From positions 19,787 through 69,274 of the forward strand of contig KV424071.1 of assembly GCA_001632435.1 (NCBI GenBank): a DNA stretch of 49,488 nucleotides, in the 5' to 3' direction. Source of the stretch: Calocera cornea HHB12733. Taxonomy: Eukaryota; Basidiomycota; Dacrymycetes; Dacrymycetales; Dacrymycetaceae. The position numbers were made by a program, and so were the translations under genes. The notes under the pieces are model-generated. The model was not told the origin of the DNA, did no database searches, and worked only from the letters and a program-made list of their open reading frames with translations. This document shows, one piece after another, positions 33,589-42,142 of this stretch; position 1 is the first letter of the stretch; every line of letters begins with the position of its first letter.

Positions 33589-36500
33589 TCAAGGTCTCGA
33601 GGTCCGGAACCGCCAGCGACTGGTCCGCTCGACCAGTGACGGCCCAGAGTTGGACGAAGGCACAGAAGAAACGGACGGTTGCAGCTCGACCGACGTAGGC
33701 GAGAGTGAGCCCCTGCCGTCCGAGGTTCGCGAGACGATGCGCGTAGGAGCGTTCACCAGTTCCTGTAGGTGAAAGCCGCCATTGCCTGTTCGCACTGCTT
33801 GTCGGAACCGCCGGAACTCGTCCAGCAGGTCCATGTTAGGAGGGAACTTTGCGATCTCTGCGCTGTGCGCCTTGATCCACGAGGGCAGGCTGATGGCCAT
33901 GTCCGACGGCAGGTCCTTCGCGAACACCGCCGCGCTGTTGTCGTAGCGACGGTAGAGGTACTGCACCATCAGGAGCGCGATGAACGACGCCCGGTCATCG
34001 AGCGCCGAGATTTGGGCCAGGGCCAGCGGGATCAGCCGCGGCATCAACACCGAGCTCGTGTTCGACATCTTCTCCTGCTGGACGCGGTAGTACAGGAACT
34101 CCCAGAAGTACGCCAGGCTATAGTTCGGAATCTTCACCAGCTCGTCGTAAATGAGCTCCATCGTACGGATCTCCACGTTGGACATGAAGCTTTGGATGTT
34201 GCCTGCGCGTCCTCCCGTAAGACGATATGCAGTGGCGAGACATCTGATGGCGTCAGACTGTGACATCAATGAGTATGCTACACAGAACATTATATGGCCA
34301 GGGATCCTACCCGAACTTCTGCCGTCGCCTGATTGTTTCGGAGGCTCAGAACCCTGAAAGCACCCGCAAGGACATCTTCGTTCCGAACTATGTCCACTAT
34401 GTCGTCCTCTGAGGCGACCCAAGAACACCCAATGAATTTGCAAGCGCAGCTGAGAAGTATCGGCATGACCGTGCTGATGGCTTTCTCCTTCCGATGGCCG
34501 TTGATTCGCAGCGCCAATAGACGTAACAAAGGGAAGAGGCGCGCTGACTCGGGTGTGTTGTCGGCGATGGACATGATGTAGCGGATCTGCTGATCCAGCG
34601 GGAGCTTCTCCGATATTAGCTTCGCTCCTTCGGCCTGCCACGGAGAGCCAGCATGGGATGGGGCATAGCACCACGCCCAGATTCTGGATGCCGCGTTCTA
34701 AAAAACTGGCTAAGTTACGTGATCAGTCAACCGCATAAAGTCACGCACAAACACCATGTCAGTCGCGCAGTTGGTGGCGAACGCGGTTTGGAACACAGCC
34801 TTGAATCCTACAAACGCAAAGAATTTGATGCAGAGCGAGGCTTGTACTTGATCATGCGACGTGCTGAGAATGCGTGCTACCAGCGGCAGCGCTATCTCCG
34901 CCTCTTGCTGAGACAGCTCACGGGGCAACACGCTGACTGCATGGTCTTGGTCGGATGTTGTGCGGAACAAGATGCGACCAGCAGCGAGACTTTCCATTAC
35001 TTCCAGCTGCACTCCTTCATGGGTCGGTGCGAGATGAGCGGATATAACAGACGTCCATGGTAGCTGGTGTAAGAGCGCAAACAAGGTGTCAAACGGATTA
35101 GAGTTGAGCCGAAGTGATGCCACCTTGAGCGTCCGAGCAAGGTAGAGCTGTCGCAGGAATCAGTTAAAGAGTTGTGTTGCTACGATAACGTGCGTACAAG
35201 TGTGGAATAATCCAAGGAGGACGCGGACTGCATCAGATCTGCTAAGGTCTCACTGAAGTGGCTCGTTCGCAAGAGACGAAGGCAAGTCGCGGGGAGGTCG
35301 AAGTCGGAGGTTCGCTCAAGCTCTCGGCAAAACAGCGGAAGTATCTTGAGGATCAGTGGTCTATCTATGGGGTTTTGAGGATTGGGTTGCTTCGCGACGA
35401 GGGTTGCAAGCCGGAGCGTCGCATTGATAACATCATCCGTCGATGCGTCGTCGAGAAAGACGGACATCTTGATCTGAGAAACCATGCCATCCAGCAGGGA
35501 TAGACATTCCTGGGATCCGCAACTCCTCAGCCACTCCGCGACATTGTAAAACATGATCTGTACATGAATCAGATGGACTACCTGAATGACAGGGGTACTG
35601 ACTCACCGCCCAGCTGACAGAGAACTCCCCCTCACTATGCAGTCGAGTCAGGATGCGCTTTTGCACAGGTTTCCGGGTGAGCAGTGCCGTCCAATAGGGA
35701 GTAAGGGCTGGGGTGATTGCGCCTCGCACTATAGCATCCGACATATAGAGAAGGGCTTCATCCATAGATTCGAACTTTGCTTCACCAGGCGTTTCGTCGA
35801 AGTCATGCAGGGCCAAACACAGAATCTCCTCGAAATCAGCGATATGTACTTCCTCTCCGATAACGAGGATATGAACAAGAGACGCGAGAGGGAGCTCCGC
35901 CCGAACGATGGTGGACATTATTCTGATAGTGTCTTCCGAAGCGTCTCTCTTGAGTGAGGCCAGCACGGCAAATGCCTCTTGCTTGCATCCGTTCAATAAG
36001 CCTCAATCAAAACTGGGGTGCAAGTTCACTCACATATAGGGGCGTGATAGGCTTTGGAACGTGGTGCCCACCTCGACCCAGAGAGCGGACGATCAAGTGA
36101 ACAAGAGTGCTAAATTCGGTGTGGTTGTGCACTTTCTCAGCGCTGCCATTCATCACTACAACTTCCAGACGACGGAGAAGAAGAATGCGAGTGCTGTCTG
36201 AGGCCTCGGAGGCAGTCAATCTTGAGATAGTGTAGGAGACATCGGCCGCGCATAGGTACTCCGTGTCGTCATGCTATGAAGGGCCATCAGCGAAGGCCTG
36301 CACCACAAGCAGTTCACTAGCCAAAAACGCGTCCCTCAAGACTGCACATTCCATGATGTCCCAGATTTCGGACAGAGGTGGGCGCTTGTTGCGGTCATGG
36401 TCCCACGAACGGCCCATCAAACGCCACATGTACTCGTCCAAGTCTTGGGTGGACTGTGGCCGCTCGGGATTTTTGCCAGCAACGACAACTTGGGTTATCT

Positions 36501-37728
36501 CGTAGTCGGAAACAGTGTGAAAGGGAGCAAGACCAGTCAACACCTATCGTATTGATGTTAACTCCAGGTCACGAGAGGAGGAATAGACAACGCGCACTTC
36601 AAGAAACGTGCGCATCAGCTCGAATACATCGCTCCGCGTGGTGTGGGCATCTTGCGCATTCTTGGCGCCAAACTTCTTGGGGAGTACTCGCTCAAATGCC
36701 ATCCACCGCGGATTGCCGCGGTATGATGTACTGGTAGAAGAGGACGGTATTTGATCATTCAGCTCTTGGATGGCATACGATAGCCCAAAGTCGGTCAACC
36801 GAGCTCGAGGTCCACCGTCGCTGATGTCAACAAGGACGTTGTTCTGAAAACGGGTCAGTCTCAGTGGCTGCACAGGAGACTGTCACGTACGCCCTTGAGA
36901 TCGCCATGCACGATCTTGTTTGGTTTCAGTGAGTGCAAGTATTCCACACCCTTGACGATGTCCCAGAGCTGTTCATGAACGATGATGAGCAACAGGTAGG
37001 AACTGCTCGAGTGAGCGACATACCAGGCGTAAACGGTTCGCAGTTGGATTCTCCTTGAGAAATTCCATGATGTTACCTTGCTCCATCCAGGGCGATACCA
37101 TGCAGAGCTGGGTGAAGCCGCCGCTGACGGCGATCTTCTGTAGATCGGCAATACCCCATAGCGGAACGATATTCTCATGTTGCAGTTGCGCCCAAGTCCA
37201 GCATTCCCGAACCGTCAACTGCGCACGCGTCAGTCATACAGGGGTAACGACGAGATACGAGCCGATCGGCACACCTGCAATATCCTATCGGGCAGCGCGT
37301 TCTCGACTAAGACTTTGACAGCCACCAACCCGTTCCCGCTCCATTCCGTCTTATACACGCGTGCCGTACGTGTCGAATGGGCGACGCGTTGTAGATCGAT
37401 CCGTAGTTCGCCATTGAGGTTCATGTGCGGGAGGAAGAGGTTGTAGATGTGAGGCGCTAATGTCCAATCGTAGCTGCACTGCACGCGGGTTAGCGGGGGA
37501 TGCAGCGCTAATGAGAGAGCTCGATTTGTACGTTTCGTAACCCCAGCTTGTCGCAGCTGCTGCACGAGCGTGCACGACGATCGCAAGGCAAGCGCCTGAA
37601 CATAACGTCAGAAACGCCTATGTGCAGATATACGGATTGCCGTACCTCGTTCCACAGTGTATACATTCGGGTGTAAGCCGCGACCCCGGTATCGCTAGGT
37701 GCGCGTTCGGACCACCAATGGGCTTCAT
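33589..37728 (-). CDS. Zn2Cys6-like cluster / TKL kinase / helical-tail protein, member C
   Basis: Exons 37728-37646, 37595-37532, 37478-37275, 37218-37024, 36968-36891, 36843-36598, 36543-36307 (3' end uncertain), 36273-36034, 35981-35607, 35557-35198, 35147-34749, 34697-34311 and 34257-33589 give about 1178 aa. Cysteines 22, 25, 32, 39, 42 and 50 form the cluster (CIHCGT-RRLPCDRRARSC). The kinase (about 53-369) has LVAVKVLVEN, HGDLKGNNVLVD, TDFGLSYAIQEL, MAFERV in place of APE, and RSDVFELMRTFLE. The helical tail contains IRTMELIYDELVKI, YFWEFLYYRV and LMPRLIPLALAQI. The junction between exons 7 and 8 is ambiguous: the best in-phase donor leaves an intron of only 33 nt, so that boundary may be wrong. 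The upstream region is shared with the remnant at 26930. Otherwise the gene looks intact. Confidence 0.83.
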
Positions 37729-38100
37729 GATGCGAAGGGCACAGGTTCAAAAGGAAATCGCCAGGAGCACGCGAGAGCGCGAGGATATATGTAGAGTGCG
37801 CGGATTTGTTGCGCAGCGAGAACGCGTCGGGGAAACGCGGCACTGCCAGCTATGCACTGCACAAGGGTGCCGAGTCCTAGGCACCGGGGAATGAGGCGCT
37901 GCGTCGGGCGAATCATGCTCGCGAATACACAAGAATAGGGGTGGCCACCAAGCAGTCGGAGATCGCTACGCCATTTGGCGTGTGTGTCGATAGCAGTGTG
38001 AAGCGCGTGTTGATGCGGATCAGGTACCATAGACGCCAGCGCCTAAACCCTACATCACGGCGAAAATTCAAGTCCGTCAATCTTCTGCACCGGATGATCA
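37729..38100 (-). promoter_or_regulatory. Upstream region of kinase C, duplicated at 26930-27275
   Basis: About 370 bp aligns with the region upstream of the kinase remnant almost throughout (for example CGCCAAATGGCGTA and TTCGCCGTGATGT). A TATA-like stretch (TATATCC on the minus strand, near 37790-37784) lies about 57 nt before the ATG. Similarity stops near 38100, marking the edge of the duplicated block. Confidence 0.6.
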
Positions 38101-38664
38101 TCGGGCCTGCCAGGAACGCAAGCTATGACGACAGCAAAGATAGAGCTCGCAGATTAGATTCCCGCATAGACTTCGTGAACGGAAGACAGGAAAGCCTGGT
38201 CGAACGGACCCGTCGCTGGCTGGGACGTGAAGAAAGGGCAGGACCCTTACCCGGGTTCGGGGGTCGCGTGCCGGGAGTGCGGGTCGAGCTTGAGCACGTG
38301 TACGACGTGAGATAATCAGCTCGCCCTGAGTTCCCGACTGCTTCAGCTGCCAGTCTCGTAGTCATACCGTGACAAGAATAGCAGACTGATGACTGGTGAA
38401 GTGGAGATGTCGCTGGACATATTGAGGAAGAATGACGGAAGATGCAAGGACCGGAGCATGTATCTGGAGAGAGTACGATAGCTCCGCCGACAAGCCGGAG
38501 ATTAGCGACGCATCTATCGCAGACATCTCCTCCCGCCAAGATCTCCGCATTCTGGCGTTAAGTCGGCCTACGTGTTCTGTCGCAATGCTCGTACGTATTG
38601 GCGTCAAGCTCAGAGCGCCCTCTTGGTTACGGTGCTGTGCTTGCATATGCTTGCGCGCGGCGCC

Positions 38665-38682
38665 GACGCGTCGCGACGCGTC
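38665..38682. promoter_or_regulatory. Perfect palindrome with two ACGCGT (MCB) boxes, upstream of HhH-like pseudogene
   Basis: GACGCGTCGCGACGCGTC is an 18-nt perfect palindrome containing two ACGCGT hexamers. ACGCGT is the MluI cell-cycle box bound by MBF in fungi. The same element (14 nt of it) lies in front of the intact paralogue at 39785. Confidence 0.55.
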
Positions 38683-38739
38683 TTCTTCCGTCGGAGACCG
38701 CGCGATCCAGCGGGCGCTGCGCATCACTTGCTATCCTTC

Positions 38740-38960
38740 ACCGTCTGCGCCCTGCTTAATCGCATGCGTTATGACTCGCTACACGCCAGATCAAGTCATC
38801 CCGGCCATCGGGGATGCAGTCATACCGACACTCTGAAGAAGCACCCGCCCAGCTCACTTCCGTCGTATATCCGAGCAGGGTCTCCGCAGTACCGCGCATT
38901 CCCCGACCTGATGGAGCTCGTATCAAAGAGAGCTTGTGATGGATACTATCGTACCGTCCG
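38740..38960 (+). pseudogene. Broken 5' copy of the HhH-like gene at 39785
   Basis: The translation TRYTPDQVIPAIGDAVIPTL matches LASYAPDQVLSTVENAVIPDTL of the intact gene. After a frameshift, LPSYIRAGSPQYRAFPDLMELVSKR matches SLPSDIRARTSQYLTLPELTEILSYK. The similarity then ends. No further part of the gene follows before the bHLH relic. Confidence 0.8.
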
Positions 38961-38984
38961 CGGGGCCTGCTGAAGGAGAACAGA

Positions 38985-39180
38985 GGGGTGCTGCTCGGTG
39001 GGCCAAGCTTGGGCATTGGCGCAGAGGGGCGATCTGCAGGTGCAGCTTGTAGGGACGCGGGAGCGAGGGGTCAGCGAGCGGGAGGGAAAGAAACCTTTGC
39101 TGTAAGCTGGCAGAGGAGTGCTGGGCAAGCGCGGGAGGCCAGGGACGGAAGGAGGCAGAGCGTGTCATAACCCTTCTCCA
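38985..39180 (+). pseudogene. 3' relic of a Cbf1-like bHLH gene
   Basis: Read on the plus strand, this stretch follows the end of the bHLH coding sequence: GCGATCTGCAGGTGCAGCTT matches the QAQLEE region, GTGCTGGGCAAGCGCGGGAG matches VLGKRG, and GAGGCAGAGCGTGTCATAA matches the RQRVS-stop end. Deletions and frameshifts prevent translation. The orientation is opposite to the intact bHLH gene. Confidence 0.75.
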
Positions 39181-39660
39181 CGCCATTCTCCCTTGTCATT
39201 CTCTCTTGCTCGCCCCTCTGCCCAAGCGCCGAACAGCGGGACTTGTTCTATTGCTAGGCGCTCCTAGTAATAAAACGAGTGCTTTGTTGAATGCGTCCTC
39301 ACACAAAGCAGGATACCGAGGAGCCATCGATGTGTTTACGGAACATAGGAAATGGGTTTTCACAGCCGCAAGTGGAGCGAGACAGAGTCAGCATTCAAAC
39401 CTGTGCAACGCAAGTAGAAGCACAGGCAAGGGCAATGTCGGCTCCCGTCGGTCACCATAGGACCTTATCATTGCGGGTACTGTTGTAGCGTTCCGCGATG
39501 CAGCCTTATGCGTCGCTGGAACATAACGCTGAGGCCATGATGTCAGTGGAAGAAGGTGTAAAAGGGTCTGACCACCAGATGGAGAAGATATCGCATACTT
39601 CTTATTCTTCGCGCATGCAGTGAGGTAGTCAGAAGCAACGAGCAACGCGGACTAATCTGG
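39181..39660. other. Intergenic region upstream of HhH-like gene
   Basis: About 480 nt, no supported gene. Confidence 0.5.
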
Positions 39661-39688
39661 CCCACCGTCGTATTGTTGACATCGGCAG

Positions 39689-39702
39689 CGCGTCGCGACG
39701 CG
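39689..39702. promoter_or_regulatory. Palindromic double MCB-type element of the HhH-like gene
   Basis: CGCGTCGCGACGCG (14-nt perfect palindrome) ends 82 nt before the ATG at 39785. Its position and core match the element before the pseudogene copy, so it is probably a real promoter element; regulation by MBF at G1/S is inference. Confidence 0.55.
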
Positions 39703-39784
39703 TTTTCCTCCCGCAGCGGCACAGTCGACCTATCGTGACTCCTTGCAAAACGCCGATGGGATCCTTATCCCACCCACAGCACTC

Positions 39785-40531
39785 ATGGCCGACATCTTGG
39801 CCAGTTATGCGCCGGATCAAGTTCTTTCAACCGTGGAAAATGCAGTCATACCTGACACCCTGAAGACGCTCCACGAACGTGTCCGGATCTCGCTCCCATC
39901 AGACATCCGCGCACGGACGTCGCAGTACCTCACCTTACCCGAGCTGACAGAGATCCTCTCCTACAAGTTGTCGATTGGCGTCAATCGGCCTTTTCTCAAA
40001 GGTATGCTTAGGAAGAACACCGACGCGTCCGTGCGCGCGGTGTCGACGCGTTCGTTCGCGGTCACCGGCCTGGACGGCGACGACGCGTCATGGGTCGACC
40101 TCAAGTCGGCGCTCGACATCATCTGCGAGCTCACCGGCGTTGGGCCCGCGCTCGGCACTCTCGTCTTATCGCTGCTATATCCGAAGGCGGTGCCGTTCTT
40201 CTCTGATGAGACGGCGGTGGAGTTGCTTAAGCCGGCGGGAGGGAGGCACGGGCTGAAGTACTCGGTGAAAGAGTACAAGCAGGTGTGGGATGAGCTCGGA
40301 AGGTTGGCGGAGGAGATCAACGCGCGGAGGAGAGAGAAGATGGGAGGGGAGAAGGTCGGTAGGGGAGATTTGGAGAGGGCGATCTGGAGCGTTGTGAGGG
40401 CTGGCGCTACAGCTGAGGGCGAGGACAAGCCGGAGAAGAGCACGAAGCGGAAAGCAAAGGATACCGATGATGCCGCTATCGAGCCACCCACCAAGCCCAC
40501 GAAGCGGACTCGAGCCAGCAGGAAGACATGA
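39785..40531 (+). CDS. Conserved fungal nuclear protein with GVGPA (helix-hairpin-helix-like) motif
   Basis: A single exon of 248 aa starts at the first in-frame ATG (MADILASYAPDQV). An N-terminal part (IPDTLKTL, LTLPELTEILSYKL) leads to the central ICELTGVGPALGTLVLSLLYPKAVPFFSDE. The GVGPA turn followed by a hydrophobic helix resembles the hairpin-helix of HhH-GPD DNA glycosylases and other DNA-binding HhH proteins. No catalytic Asp of glycosylases can be assigned with confidence. The C-terminus is Lys/Arg-rich (KSTKRKAKD, PTKPTKRTRASRKT), suitable as a nuclear signal. An intact MCB-type palindrome upstream agrees with a DNA-replication or repair role, which is inference. A broken copy lies at 38740-38960. 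The gene is convergent with the DUF202 gene. Confidence 0.75.
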   Translation: MADILASYAPDQVLSTVENAVIPDTLKTLHERVRISLPSDIRARTSQYLTLPELTEILSYKLSIGVNRPFLKGMLRKNTDASVRAVSTRSFAVTGLDGDDASWVDLKSALDIICELTGVGPALGTLVLSLLYPKAVPFFSDETAVELLKPAGGRHGLKYSVKEYKQVWDELGRLAEEINARRREKMGGEKVGRGDLERAIWSVVRAGATAEGEDKPEKSTKRKAKDTDDAAIEPPTKPTKRTRASRKT

Positions 40532-41006
40532 AGGCTGAACGCAACTGCCTCTCGTTCGCGATATGCGCCTTTCCCCATCCAGCGTAATACCTGCCGTCGA
40601 CGAAGCATCGGACTGGCCAGTCTGCATGCTATCTTTGACGACCATCGACGACCATCGTCCAGTATCCCGGCGGCGAAATACGAAGGGGATGGACGTACTT
40701 CGACTCGGGACCTGACTCTGCGTATGCTGCATATATAGTCCATGCCGCCTCCGGACCATCACGCGTGGATGGGCAGCATTGATGTCAGGCGTCTGTGCAC
40801 CTGCACCGCTCTGTATATGCTGTAGAGATAGCATTCTGATCAGATGTATCGTACAGTGCCCAAGCTGGGCGCCGCGCCCCGGCAGACCAATACAACTCGT
40901 CCGGCGTTCTCAACCCTCCTGTACAGCGCTGCTCGCTCCGCGTGATGTCCGCCATCCGCCGCATCCACCGCGGCAACCTCCTCACCGCTCCAACCGCTGT
41001 CCGCCG
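40532..41006. other. Convergent intergenic region
   Basis: About 475 nt between two 3' ends. Only UTR is expected; nothing else is seen. Confidence 0.6.
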
Positions 41007-41652
41007 CTATAGTGCACACACCAGCCCAAACAGAGCGATCTCTACCGCGCCCACAATCACCGTCACCAGCACCACGCTCCATCCGGCCGTTTTAAACTCC
41101 CTCCCCCACACCCGCTCCTTCTTCACTCCCGCGTTCGATTGCGACGCTGTCTGCGCCGCACCAGCTGCAGGCGGCACGTTAGGTGCTGATGGCGAGGCTG
41201 CAGGTTCGAGCGTGGGAGGTACGCGTTTGGGGCTCGAGGGCACGCTCGGGTCGGACAGCTCGCGGAACTGGTCGGCGAAGTCGTGTCGCGCGTGCCGGCG
41301 GCGCTGAAATTGGACGAGCAGCAGCAGTAGGGAGAGGATCACGTAGAGCAGTCCGACTGCCAGATAGTCAGTGTATGATCATTGGCCGAGAGAGGGAGGA
41401 TGGTTCGAACGAGAAGTACGCACTGCGATAGAACCTCCGATCAAACAGCTTCAGCACCAGCACGCTATACCCCAAGCTTGCCAATGCCGTGCGCGAGTAC
41501 GCACCCTCGAAGGTGCGTAGGCGCGCACGGATCTCGACCTGCTCGGGGAGGTCGTGCGCTATGAAGGAGGCGCGCCGGTGAGAGTGGTAGGTGTGTCGTG
41601 GGCGGCGGTGAGGTTCGGTGTTCGCTTGGCGTGGGGAGAATGAAGCAGACAT
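41007..41652 (-). CDS. DUF202 (YidH-like) small membrane protein
   Basis: Exons 41652-41424 and 41356-41007 give 192 aa. After a hydrophilic N-terminus the conserved DUF202 start RARLRTFEGAYSRTALASL leads into a first membrane segment. A second membrane segment is IGLLYVILSLLLLLVQF, a basic stretch RRRHARHDF and a Pro/Ser/Ala-rich loop follow, and a third membrane segment is WSVVLVTVIVGAVEIALFG. DUF202 proteins are small polytopic proteins of endomembranes or vacuole, one yeast member belonging to the vacuolar transporter chaperone complex; this one lacks an SPX domain, so only the DUF202 part is shared. The function is unknown. Confidence 0.85.
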
Positions 41653-42142
41653 CTTTCGGCGTGGATGCAGATGGAGAAGGAAAGCGGGCTGGACAGCAGG
41701 AGTACAAATACAATAGTTGGATAGCGCGCAAGGTGGACAGGACAAGTGGACGACGGATACATCTGCCAAGCGCGCACAACAGTCGGCCCGGTCTTTGTGT
41801 CCGCCCTATCATCCTTGATCAGTACTGCTGCATTGCAGGAACTATATTTACCTACGATACACGGACGCGTCAGTCGCTATGCATGCTTGCGCTCCTTCTG
41901 CCAGTCACTTCTACTGATGCCCTGGAGGGAGGTGCGTGACTTTGCCTGATGGACAGTGCCGGGAATTGCGTCGAACTCGACATTTCCCGCTGCCCGTTCA
42001 GCGCGAGTTGCTGCCTCGCTGGCTGTGCTAGGCATAAGAACTCTTATATCACCTCATTCCCCACTGTGAACGCCCACAGAACAGCCCTCTTCTACTTCTG
42101 ACAAGGTGCTTGTCTAGTGGTATCTCTGACTCGCACTGCACC
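41653..42142. other. Divergent promoter region between DUF202 gene and kinase D
   Basis: 490 nt. A TATA-like ACTATATTTA (about 41840) lies on the kinase D side, about 300 nt before its ATG. No gene. Confidence 0.5.

Noticed and set aside
39743..39784. Longer N-terminus for the GVGPA-motif protein
   Set aside because: The extension begins at TTG; the first in-frame ATG is 39785 and similarity with the pseudogene copy starts there.
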